This document shows positions 21,114 through 32,300 of a DNA stretch of 64,000 bases, piece by piece. Below the pieces are notes generated by a model. That model was not told where the DNA came from. It saw nothing but the letters and a program-made list of their open reading frames with translations, and ran no database searches. Both the position numbers and the translations under genes were made by a program. Numbering within the stretch: the stretch's first letter is position 1; every line of letters starts with the position of its first letter. The stretch comes from Mikania micrantha (lineage: Eukaryota; Streptophyta; Magnoliopsida; Asterales; Asteraceae): NCBI GenBank assembly GCA_009363875.1, contig CM018695.1, positions 65,966,907 through 66,030,906 on the forward strand, read 5' to 3'.

Positions 21114-21857
21114 TCTTCATTTCCAACTACAATTGTGTATTCAATTGGCATTATTTATAAGTTTTAATGTGTGCCTTTAATTAAGTATGAAGATAGTCGG
21201 AGAGACTTCAATTAGACACCAAAGGGGATCCGGACTTGAAAGAATTTTGGTGAATATTTAAAAAATTAATACACTTTGGATGATTACTCAACCAAAGCCA
21301 AAGGAAACATCCCATTGGTAAATTGTGTTTTAGAAAGAGATTTCAATTCTTTTCTTTACATCTTCGTACCACTAAAGCATTGGTAAGGGTGTAATTTTTT
21401 TACAAAACACGAAACTGATCAATATGAATCTAACACGAAATTAGAAGGAGGTGTGGTATAAATAAGTTCAAATCAGGTTCAAATGAACCCATGAACTTGT
21501 TTAGTTAAACAGATTATGTTCGTATCTACTCATGCATGTTCACATATTGCCACATGTGTAGATATTTAATTATTTTTAATTTTCTTTTATATTAACTTAG
21601 TGTTTAACATTGAATGTTTAAACTAAAAAATAAAACTTAACATGATATATTATAATTAAACATTATTTTTTTATTATTAAGTTGTATTTTTTGTTATTTG
21701 TGTCAACCCGTAAATACTGTCTCGTGTTCAGATCCATATGCATGACACGATTATCAAATTTGAGTCTTGTTAGTATTCATATTAGATATTTGGGTTTTGT
21801 GATATTTACTTGTTAACTCAACCCACTTAACACCCCTAACTGCCTAGGTCATTTGTA
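21114..21857. other. No gene; AT-rich intergenic with a weak ACACCCCTAA-ended repeat
   Basis: Degenerate words at 21385 (AAGGGTGTAA) and 21830 (AACACCCCTAA) could be the ends of an old MITE. Nothing else is recognisable. Confidence 0.3.
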
Positions 21858-22491
21858 AGGGCTGTCCAAAAACCTTGAAGCTCGGATTCGGCTCGTAGCT
21901 CGTTCGGAAAAAGCTCGGATAAAGCTCGGCTTGGATAAAGCTCGTTTGTAACCAAGCCGAACTGAGCCAGCTCGTTTTGTAAACGAGCAGAGTCCGAGCC
22001 AGGGCTAGCTCGGCTCGTATGCTCAGCTCGTTTGTACAACATACTATACTAAAATATAAAACTCTATGGTTACTTTTACTAATAAATATACTTTGGTGTT
22101 ATTTTGTAATTATATTAAAAAATAAAAATAAAAGAAAAAAGGACGGAAATCCGAAATGAATCTCAATTCTCACGTGATCCACTAATTTCCTAATTCCTAA
22201 ATAATATTATTAATTACTAGTTCGACATATTCACGCCTCTTCTCTTATTTAAAAACCGAGCCAAAAACGAACCGAGTCGAGTTGAAATTAATGCAATTCA
22301 AATATTAAATTTCTTATGTAAAACCAAGTCAAAAACGAGCCGATCCGAGCCAGCTCGTTTAAAAACAAGCCGAGTCTGAGCCAAGATTTCAGGCTCGGTT
22401 TACAATCCGAGCCGAGCAGAGCTAGGCTCGGTTTAAAACCGAGCCGAGTCCGAGTTGACCATTGGCTTGGCTCGGTTCGTAAACACCCCTG
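21858..22491. mobile_element. GAGCCGAGC-rich MITE-like element
   Basis: The ends are roughly inverted: AGGGCTGTCCAAAAACC at the left, and AGGGGTGTTTACGAACC as the reverse complement of the right. Both flank runs of CTCGGCTCG / CGAGCCGAG words. The hexamer TTTGTA occurs just outside both ends and may be part of a target duplication. No coding capacity; class uncertain (hAT-like by look). Confidence 0.5.
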
Positions 22492-23729
22492 TTTGTAATA
22501 CTCACCTTACCATGTTAAAAAAGAAAAAAGAAAAAAAAAAGGTAAAAAAAAAAAACGGTCGATCCGCATTAAATAAAATAAAATCAACTTTAGCCAAGTC
22601 ACAAAGAGAGTGCTTTGGCGGTTATCGAACAAAATAACAAATTAAAAGTCAAAAACTTTTTTTCACCAAAAAAGTAATGGTCAAAATGAGTTACCCACGT
22701 GCAAGTATTGTTGTTTATCATAGATTCATAGGATCTCGTTTAGTTAAGCCCCTTGATTTGGTGATCATTGGACATTTTAGAACGTATTCAATTTATTATA
22801 ATATATTTTTAGTATAAATTATTATCTATATTAAAAAAAGAAGAATAATATTTTTCTTTTCTTGTTTTTTCAATGAGGTGTTTTTCTTCTTCTTTTTTTT
22901 TTTTGTTTTTTTTTTTTTGCATTTGCATTAGGGGTTTTTACATTCATTTTTATGTAGAGTGTATTTCTTGTTTTTACAGTGGATTGACGTTCGTTTGTAT
23001 GACGAACAGACGAAGTATGCTTTAAAGTTTGTCGGCTAAATGACAGTTTGTTACGACGTTTTTTTATCTGTATTTAGATATTCTAGATTATGTTAATTGG
23101 TTGTCACCGCAACATGTAACTAGTTTAAGTTATTTGTGAGGTATGAATGTAAACCATAAAGGTTTTACTTAATTGATACATTTATATATATAGAAATGAT
23201 CAAATAAAACAAATTAATACGAAAAAAACATAAAACATTTACTTTATATTAGATTTATCTCTTTTATACTAAATTTATGTTCTTTTGTATTGTATACTAT
23301 TGTTGTAAATTTATGTTTGTTTGTACACAATACAATAAACTAAAAATTTTGTACAAAAAATTTGCTCTTAAGTTTGTAAAAATATAGCAAAAGATTTTTA
23401 ACTAAAACAAAAAAAAAAAAAAAAAAAAAAACATTTTTTTTGTAAAAATATTTTTTAGCCAAAAACTTGCCTTTAGTATATCTAACCCATATGTATATAA
23501 GAGTAGCAATTATGATTATTAACAATTAAAAATTAAACTCAAATTGACAAACTACTTTTATATAAAATCTTGCAACAACCTAATCTTTGAGGGATTAATA
23601 AGTCATTTAATAATTATCTAACAAATTTCCTTTGCGGTTGAGAGACTCAATCCCATATGTATCTTAAGCAACAAAGTCGTTCCTTTTCTTCATTAATTTT
23701 TATTAATTGTCTTTCAAAACTGCTAAAAT

Positions 23730-23781
<52 letters not shown>

Positions 23782-24110
23782 CCTTTAATAAAATTTAAAC
23801 ACTCATCACATGAAATGATCATATCTTATCCGACACTGTGATATTGCTAGCTAGGCCAAATTTTCATTGGTTTTCTCTCCATAAAATAACATGTTCAAGC
23901 CAGGATCTCAAAGAACACAAAAAGTGATAAACTCTAGCAATTATATATTTGATCATGAATAGGATTGATTTTAGATGCTTCCCTGAAAATCACAAGATAG
24001 CTTTGTTCCTAGACATATTCTTGATATAGTTGATGTTTGAATCATGTAAAAAAAAAATATATGTGGACGTTAGAAAGGCATATTCTTGTCTCTCTTATAT
24101 TATATATAAA
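22492..24110. other. No gene; homopolymer and (AT)n-rich intergenic
   Basis: It contains A/T homopolymers (about 22510-22552, 22895-22920, 23407-23432) and an (AT)n microsatellite at 23733-23778. I see no coding or RNA gene signal. Confidence 0.6.
23733..23778. repeat. (AT)n microsatellite
   Basis: Uninterrupted AT dinucleotides, about 46 bases. Confidence 0.98.
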
Positions 24111-24573
24111 GGGAAAATTACCAAATTAGTCAAAGTTGACCACCTTTTTACCAAACTAATCACTCAAATTCCGGCGTCTAAGAAGCCGCTTTAGACGCCA
24201 CTTTAGACGCCATTTTTCTGTACATTTTGTAAACATACGGGTCCACATGTTGGCGGCTAAATGGGTGCCTTAAGACTCCTTTTTCTACCGGCGTCTTAGA
24301 CGTATATTTAGACGTCACTTTACCAGATTTGACAGAAAAAGGGCATCTAAAGTGGCGTCTAAACTGACGTCTAAGACGCTGGTAGAAAATGGTCTTAAGA
24401 CACCCATTTATACCCTGCCAAAGCCGCCGACATGTGGGCCCGTATGTTTACAAAAAGTACAGAAAAATGATGTCTAAAGTGACGTCTAAAGTGGCTTCTT
24501 AGATGCCGGAATTTGAGTGATTAGTTTGGTAAAAAGGTGGTCAACTAGCTTTGACTAATTTGGTAATTTTCCC
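24111..24573. mobile_element. Foldback Mutator-type MITE, copy 1
   Basis: Nearly the whole element is an inverted repeat. It opens GGGAAAATTACCAAATTAG and ends with the matching CTAATTTGGTAATTTTCCC. The arms include GTTGACCACCTTTTTACC and several GGCGTCTAAGACGCC-type words. The 9-base flanks ATATATAAA and AAAAATAAA match at 7 of 9 positions, a worn Mutator-type duplication. The same family recurs at 29577-29986. Confidence 0.85.
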
Positions 24574-25177
24574 AAAAATAAAATGAAACGTGTCATTATC
24601 TGATTACTCTTTATTTCTCTGTTTGTTCTTATGTTGTTCTTATGTTAAATAATAGTAAATTTGAAAATATATATTTTTAAAAAACTATTATATTGTTAAA
24701 TAAATAATTATTAATTATTGTAATTATTAAATTAGTGTGAAGATATCCTGTAAAAATTAATTGGCGTGCTTGGTCAAAATGGTAAGTAGAGGTTGTGAAG
24801 GTTATAAATACTTTTAAAGAGTAGTTGACATTTATAGAAATAGAAATTAAAGTCACAAGAACTATTGCATTTACAAAACATGTGACACCCGGTTCTATCC
24901 ACCATTATCCCATTACCAAGGAAAAAATATTAAAAATTCCATATCTTCTATTTAAACTTTCATATCAAATTTTTTAAGTGTTGATATACCTAACCCATCA
25001 TACTAAATACACTTTTACCATTATCAACTTTATCATTTTGCCTTAAATTATTTATTTTTTCCTTATTTGAAGAGAGCTCTACAACAACATATTCAAGACA
25101 TCATCAGCGGATATAAGGTGACCTTCGATTTTTAAGTGTGGCTATACTCAAACAATTAATTTTTAATTTTTTGATAA

Positions 25178-25213
<36 letters not shown>

Positions 25214-25631
25214 ATATTTAACTCAAGAAAGTACGTGTATATGTAACCAAGGCGGCTCTTTTGTTGAAAAATTTAGGCCATCATCTATGGCCCTCAAAAC
25301 TTTAGCGCCCGCTCTAAAATAACACAATGGTATTTTTTATATATTTGATACATAATTTATTTAGAATGTTATCATAAATCAATTGGTTTACATAAATTTC
25401 TATTACTGATTGATTTATTTAACGGATTGGCCTTAGATTATTCAAAACCAAACAATCGAAAACCAAATTATTTAACACCCTTAATTGATAGTTTTTTTAA
25501 TTGATAGTTGACTCAAAGTTAGAAAATAAGCCTCGAATTTCATGCTCGTTTTGGGCCTTGATAATGTTTGAGCCGACCCTGTATGTAACTCATAAAAAAG
25601 TTAAATACGTCAAAATGTTTCTTAATTATTA
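24574..25631. other. No gene; AT-rich with (TA)n at 25181-25211
   Basis: AT-rich sequence with one (TA)n run. A fragment GTGACACCCGG (24889) resembles an LTR end but has no partner. Confidence 0.5.
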
Positions 25632-26014
25632 GGGTAAATTTCACTTTTTGTCCATTATGTTTATATAAAATTTCAGAAATGGTCCTCTATGTTTAGAAAT
25701 TTTTAAAGCAGTCCTTTAAATTTTCAAATGTTACAAACTCAGTCATTTTTCCGTTAATTTTTTTAAGTTTTAAGAGATAAGGACCAAAATTTCTAAAGAT
25801 AAAGGATCATATCTGAAAAAGTTAATTTTCTCAATTACTTGTATTATTTTTTGACAATTATGTCCCTAATATGTTAATACTTAATAGAGTTAACAGAGAA
25901 ATAACCGAGTTTGTAACATTTGTAAACTTAAAGGACTGCTTTTGAAATTTTTAAATATAAAATACAATTTTCGAAATTTTATGTAAACATAAAAGACCTA
26001 AATGAAATTTACCC
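25632..26014. mobile_element. Mutator-type MITE with perfect 9-bp duplication
   Basis: The terminal inverted repeats open GGGTAAATTTCA and close TGAAATTTACCC, with extended imperfect inversion (ATAAAATTTC...GAAATTTTAT). The nine-base duplication TAATTATTA is perfect at 25623-25631 and 26015-26023. No ORF. Confidence 0.9.
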
Positions 26015-26215
26015 TAATTATTAGGATCAAATGGGACAAAACTCAAAAGTTAAATGATCAAAAATGGACATGCACTATAAAAAGGAAGGTAGGAAGGTCC
26101 TAATCGTTAATTCTTGTTGTTCCACTTCCACGCCCCCCAAATTAAAATACACTTTTTCCACTATTTGCACCTTTAAATTACTTTAAAAGTCAAACTGTAG
26201 TTTTGACTTTTCAAG

Positions 26216-26217
<2 letters not shown>

Positions 26218-26274
<57 letters not shown>
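26218..26274. repeat. (ATA)n microsatellite
   Basis: Uninterrupted ATA/TAA trinucleotides, just upstream of the U-box fragment. Confidence 0.97.
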
Positions 26275-26379
26275 TATTAAAATAAGCAAAGTCCCCTTAA
26301 AATCATATTCGACATTTACCATTCTTTCACTAGTATTTCAATATTTTCTAGGGTTATTCACCAAATTCTTGACTCAATA

Positions 26380-26595
26380 ATGGCCGATCTTCAAAATGAT
26401 ATATCTTCAAGTTCCTCGCTATTTCTTGTGCCCGATTTCATTCGAGAACATGAAAGGCGTCCCCGTAACGATCTCAACAGGCATCACATACGATCGCGAT
26501 GCCATCAAAAGATGGTTGTTTTGTCAAAAGAAACCAAACAAGTTGTTCTTGACACCGAGCTAATGTTTGTATTGACTGAATTAGCAATTGCTTGA
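26380..26595 (+). pseudogene. U-box (PUB) E3 ubiquitin ligase fragment, frameshifted
   Basis: Two overlapping frames are needed. The ATG at 26380 (MADLQND) opens one frame, but the recognisable U-box is in the next frame, whose open stretch runs 26396-26563: VPRYFLCPISFENMKG, then VTISTGITYDRDAIKRWLF. This matches the start of the U-box in plant PUB ligases of the PUB22/23/24 type (typically FLCPISLEIMKDPVT...TGITYDR). One extra residue splits the usual KDPVT, and the frame stops after LFLTPS, before the rest of the U-box and the ARM repeats. It is therefore a dead 5' fragment. Confidence 0.8.
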
Positions 26596-28791
26596 ATATG
26601 ACATATATCTTCATGTTTCACCAAAACATGATACGTGTGTCCTAAAAATTACCCTTTTATTAAATTAGGTATGTAAAAGAAGATATATATACACATACAC
26701 ACATACATATCTATACCAGCTTAGAAATATGTGTGTTACTTAGGTTAAATAGTAAGAAAACATGGAATTCTTCAATGTATACAATCGTTGATAAGGAAGT
26801 CTTTTACAAAGAACATCGTGCAAGTGAAGAACCACCTAAAACCAAAATTTGGGTATTTAAGTTTGATTTATTGAAAGCGTAAAATAAGAAACAAAAGAGT
26901 GTCTATTCAAGTATAGAAAGATCCATGTAAAAAATAATTTTGGGTCAAGTAATAATCTGAAAAATGAGAAATTTGGGTTGCTTGCTATAAATTTGAGAGA
27001 ATGTTTTTATTTTTAATGTGAACTAAAAATAATCTGTAGTTCAGTTACGTAGATCTTAATTAATTAATGAAGTGACAACAAATAACAGTTGCATGTAGCA
27101 TCCAAGTGGAGTTTAAATTGAACAAGACAGATATTGAACTTTCAATAAAATAAATATAGAATTTATTATTTGAGAAAATGATCCACTATATTTCATAAAA
27201 TATATCTATGTATATTTATTATTTTCAAACCACCGACTAAAAAATGGTAATATATATGTATGTGTACGTATATAATAAACATTTTTATTTATTTTCAACA
27301 TTCTTGTGCTACAAATTATATATTTTGTGTGTGATATGATTTATATTATTAGATCAATGTTTAAGAGGTTTGTTTGGTCAGATTGTTTGGCGCGAGTATA
27401 TCTTGATAAGTTCTGATGATTGAGTCATCGAGAACCGGTCCAAGCCGTTAGTAATTAGATCGACTTAGCCAGCTAACCTATATTAATTAAACAAACTCAC
27501 TTGTTGGTCTACGCCGGTGTTGAGACTGGCTGGGAGTGGGTCTGATTGAGACCGAGCTACGTTCAAATGTTCAATGGAAAAGGAATTTATTAGACTGCCT
27601 CGGTTGACTAAAAGATTAATGGATCTGGTGCTCGTTTATAAAATTAGGGCTTGGTAATTTAAACACCAAGCTTTTTTATTTTAACATCCCACCGGTCATA
27701 TACGTCTCGTATAAGCCTATACGAGGCGTATAACTCCCACTGACACCCAATTATTCGATAATGATTGGTCTCGTATACGCCTCGTATAGGATCTTTACCG
27801 CTATACGCACCATATAGGCTTATATAAGACGTATAAAGGGCGTGAGAATAACATGACACAAATTTAAATATGAAATGGCCCAAGTCCGAAGCTAAATATG
27901 TCCTATATATGTGTGTAACAAATAGAATTTAGTCTCGTCCGTAAAAGTAATATACACAAATTAATGATATTATGTACGTAACCATAAGTAATTAATGACT
28001 TATTTATAAGCTAGGAAGATTAAAATAAGATACCTAGATTCAAAATAAATAAAAAATCATGCTTAATTAATTTTAATCCTCATTGGATGAACATTATATA
28101 TGATAATTTGTTTTTTTTTCTTATAAATGTATTCATAACCTTATGGCTTTTAGTATGAGTAGTCAAGGATAGATTAATTGAGAGAATTCTAGGGTGATGA
28201 TATGAAATATAGTGGTAAAAAATAATAGAAGTTCGCTAGTTATCAGTACAAAGAAATAAAAAGAAGCAAAAAAAATGACATCTAAAATGTCAATTTCAAC
28301 AAGTAAAGGATGAATTTTTTAATTGCAAAAATTCAAAATGTTTGATTATGATATATTTTAATTTGTTTATTGTTATTTTTAATTGATAAAAACTTATTTC
28401 AAGGGGAGAATAAGCATATGTTTCATTATATTTAAGATAAAACTAAGAAAAAGCAAACGACTATTTTTATATATTTGGTTGACATAGTTATTAATACAAT
28501 AAAATATTGTGTTTTTTCAATTATAGCCAGAAATAAAACGCCTTCTAGTCTACACATTAATCCGTATGCTTTTAAAAAGTTTCTCCAACCAAGGGGCTTC
28601 TGGAAGAAAAGAGCTTCCCAAATGATAAAGATTAAAGACTTCTGAGAGGCAAATTATTGTAAATTTAAAAATAAATAAAAGTGGTTGTTTGATTTACCAT
28701 TCAAAAATTCTCTTAAAATAAGGTAACAGTTTATACATAGCATTTATATAATATATCCAATATTTTATTTTCTCATATTTAATACTTTTTA
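26596..28791. other. No gene; AT-rich intergenic
   Basis: I find no coding or RNA gene. The only structured part is the palindromic cluster near 27690-27835. Confidence 0.55.
27690..27835. repeat. Foldback cluster of TATACGAGGCGTATA words
   Basis: The arms ATACGTCTCGTATAAGCC and ATAGGCTTATATAAGACGT are inverted, with a second inner pair (TACGAGGCGTATA / TATACGCCTCGTA) around a CAATTATTCGATAATG centre. It may be a small foldback MITE; no target duplication was found. Confidence 0.5.
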
Positions 28792-29077
28792 GGATAATAT
28801 CATATATCCCCTTATTAAACATCAAAATTACATATATTCCCAATGTTAAACTAAAATTACAAATATCCCATGTTTCAAAATTGTCCCTTAGTAAGAAGAT
28901 GTAAATTTTTTTAGTTAGTTCATTAAAGGTAAAATAGGAAATACAAAATTTGTTTTTTAATAAAATGGATAAATATGTAATATATTTGGTTTAGAAAGGA
29001 GAAATATGTAATTTTGTTTTATAATTGGGTAAATATGTAATAAATGGTTTTAGCAAAATGATATATGTAATTGACCC
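28792..29077. mobile_element. Mutator-type MITE with perfect 9-bp duplication
   Basis: The ends are GGATAATATCATATATC and, on the other side, GATATATGTAATTGACCC, an imperfect inverted repeat. The nine-base flank TACTTTTTA is identical at 28783-28791 and 29078-29086. The interior is AT-rich without an ORF. It lies about 320 bases beyond the helicase stop codon. Confidence 0.85.
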
Positions 29078-29399
29078 TACTTTTTAACATATGAACGAAA
29101 ATATTTAATGTTTTTCAACCCATAAAAATTGAACATCTAACAAAACAAATCAAAAAACGTACCAATAATATCCCATTCGTAAAGTAAGGTTTAATCAGAT
29201 AAAGTTAAAAGCAAACCTTGCCTCTAGTCATATAAGACGATCCTCCCAAAATAAAAATCAAACATCTAGGAAGTGTTATTGTTCATTTAACAAGAAAAGT
29301 GAAGACTGTTTATAAAAATCCATAGATACTTGACTCATTTATATGTGAATTGAGATCCTAAGCTGATTATATAAATGTAAAAAGAAAGAAAGAAAACTT

Positions 29400-32300
29400 T
29401 TAATAACGAACATTTTGGTTGTGCAGCAACTCAACAAGAGCAGCAACCACTCCTTTTCCTTCTACATTAACATCCATCGTAGGATCTTCAATCTTCCTTT
29501 TCAGTAATCTATCTACTTCCCCTCTTAGTTTCTGCAAAATCAACATTTTATGAACAATCATAAAAGATATAATAAAGGGAAAATTACCAAACTAATCATT
29601 GTTGACCACCTTTTTACCAAAATAATCAATCAAATTCCGGCGTCTAAAGAACATACGGGCCCACATGTCGGCGGCTTTGTCGGTGTCTAAGACCCCTTTT
29701 CTACCGGCGTCTTAGGCGCCGCTTTAGACGCCACTTTAGACGCCCTTTTTCTGTACCTTTTGTAAACATACGGGCCCACATGGGCGTCTAAAACGGCGCC
29801 TAAGACGCCGGTAGAAAAGAGGTCTTAGACACCCATTTAGACCCCGACAAAGCCGCCGACATGTGGGCCAATATGTTTAAAATAAGTACACAAAAAGGGA
29901 GTCTAAAGGGGCGTCTTAGACGCCGGAATTTGATTGATTATTTTGGTAAAAAGGTGGTCAACAATGATGTTTTTGGTAATTTTCCCTATAATAAAAGGAT
30001 CATGGACTGTAGAAATTATAAAGTTGCCAACTTTGGTCCCTTTAGTTGCGATACATGAATGGGTCGATTTGAATTGTGTTTTATATCTTAAAGGTCAAAC
30101 AAGTATTACTGCTAAACATTAGATTGAAAGCCAGTTCAGGTTGTCTTTTTATCTTTTAACATGTCAAATAGAAAAAAACCAAGAAAAATGGAACCATCAA
30201 ACTTGTCAAACATTTGTACTTTTAAATGCATAAAAGCTATTAAATCATTTGCTCTTAAAGTTTTATTTCTTAATAATTTGGTCTTGCCACACTAATTATT
30301 TGTAAAAACAAAATATACATTTTGCACAAAAAATGTGTCCAGACAACCCCATCCAGTCCGACCCTTCCACCCAAACCATTTTGATACATTGCTCAGCCTA
30401 CCCATTTTGTCATCCCTATCTAAATATAATACCCTTATCAAATGGGTCTAATTTACACATCTCAGTGACACATAATACTTTATAAAACAGATTATTCAAA
30501 AAAGAAAATTATTAGAAATAGCAAAATTTAGTAAACACAAACAAAAAAAAAATTTAGACAATGTTTCAAATCAAATCTAATACAGCAAAGCTTACACCAA
30601 AAATTATCCGTTTTGGAAAACCATTTTCACTCGACTCAAGTACTCAACCACTCATTTTGACACATTTAAGGCTTTAATGATAAAAAGTTAAACAAACATA
30701 TTCAGAAAAAGTCCCAGAAATGATATAAAGTTACCTATATAAAAAAGTACCATTTTTTTAGTAATCATATTTGAAATGAATTATTACCAAAAATTCTGGA
30801 CAAAGTTTTGACCAATACAATCCAAGACAGACCCATACCAAAAATAACCGTTTATAACACAAACCATTTGCACCTGCTACTCAGACCTTTTCATATTCAC
30901 ATCTAATGAAAGAAAGTACCTTTATCAATCCCAACACGCTCTTCGATGCAGAAAACTGAAGATACCCATCAAGCATCTCAATGCCATCTCCATTTTTGCT
31001 TGGAATCAGATTACCACCAAACATTAGCAAAGCATAATCTGATATATTTGTAGAGTCCCGAATGTATACACTGCTGGTTTTCACCTTTTCACTATATACC
31101 AAATAAGGAAGAGGGAAAACATGGACACCAGCATTCACAGATGCAGGATGAATATCAACTTTTCCAACTTCTTTGGTGTAGAGTGCGGTTCGTTTTCCTC
31201 TTCTTTTGCATTGTGCCACATTGGGGTAGAGCCCAGCACATAGTACTGCACATACCATTTCCATGTCATCACTGTATTGGTTATAAACCTGAAAACACAA
31301 ATGCAAAAAATTTACAATACAATTTGAAAGACATTGAAAAGCAAAAGCATAAGAACATTATCAAGAGAAATGGGTGGATTGGCCAAGAGGTGTCAAATCA
31401 TTTTTTTTTCTTTCAACAGATTTCTGTTTCGAACCAACTCAGTTTCGGTCGAAGAGAGTCAACTTGTTCTTGGTGGTACAGGTTCGGGTTAGGAACAGGT
31501 TTTATGAGAGGGAAGTGATCGGTTAGTTTCACTCAATTCAGTATAAATCCGCCGGTTTTAACTGATTTTTTGACCATTTTCTATTGGTTTGGTTGGGTTT
31601 CAAACCGGTTTGGGCAAATAGTTCACAAACCGTCTCAAACCGACGGTTTGCATCGTTTTGGAACAGGATTGGAAGAGCATCAGTTTGAAACCGAACCAGT
31701 TTCGGTTTGTTTTGCCAGTTCAGTTCACAAACCAGTTTATTCGTGCACCACTAGCCTCTAGGTTGAACTCGTAGTATAACAAAATTGGTAAAGTTTGGTA
31801 CAAATCTAGCTGTCCAAAGCACAAGGTGCAAAGGGTGAGCCTTGGGCCTAGGTCCAAGGCGCTTAAAGAGCGAGAGCATGAGGTAAGCAAGGCAGTTGCA
31901 TAAACATACCATTATTAGGGGTTTTCGACATTTTTTGGGCTTGTTAAGGGGTAGTTAATGACAGTATAGGCAGGGTCCATGCCATTTTTTGAAAGTTTCA
32001 GGGAAGTTTGGCCAAAGGTGATTGGAATCTCACCAAACTATTTGTGAAACCTGGTCCAAACCTCACCCAAGGGACCCAATGGCAGGGCAAACCGGGTTTT
32101 TTTTGGAACCGGTTTCGATTCCAAACGGTTCCGGTCAACAAAGACAATAACCAGTTCCGGCTTCGGTTCCGGTTTTTGACCGGTTCCAACCGGTTTTTGG
32201 CCTGTTCAGGTTTTGGCCGGTTACGGTTCGGGTTTTGCTGGATAAAGGTGGAATCGGTTCCACTTTTTTCGGCTCCGGTTCCAATTTCTTTGAGAATCCG

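Noticed and set aside
24889..24899. GTGACACCCGG as an LTR end
   Set aside because: No matching partner end, duplication or internal domain was found nearby.
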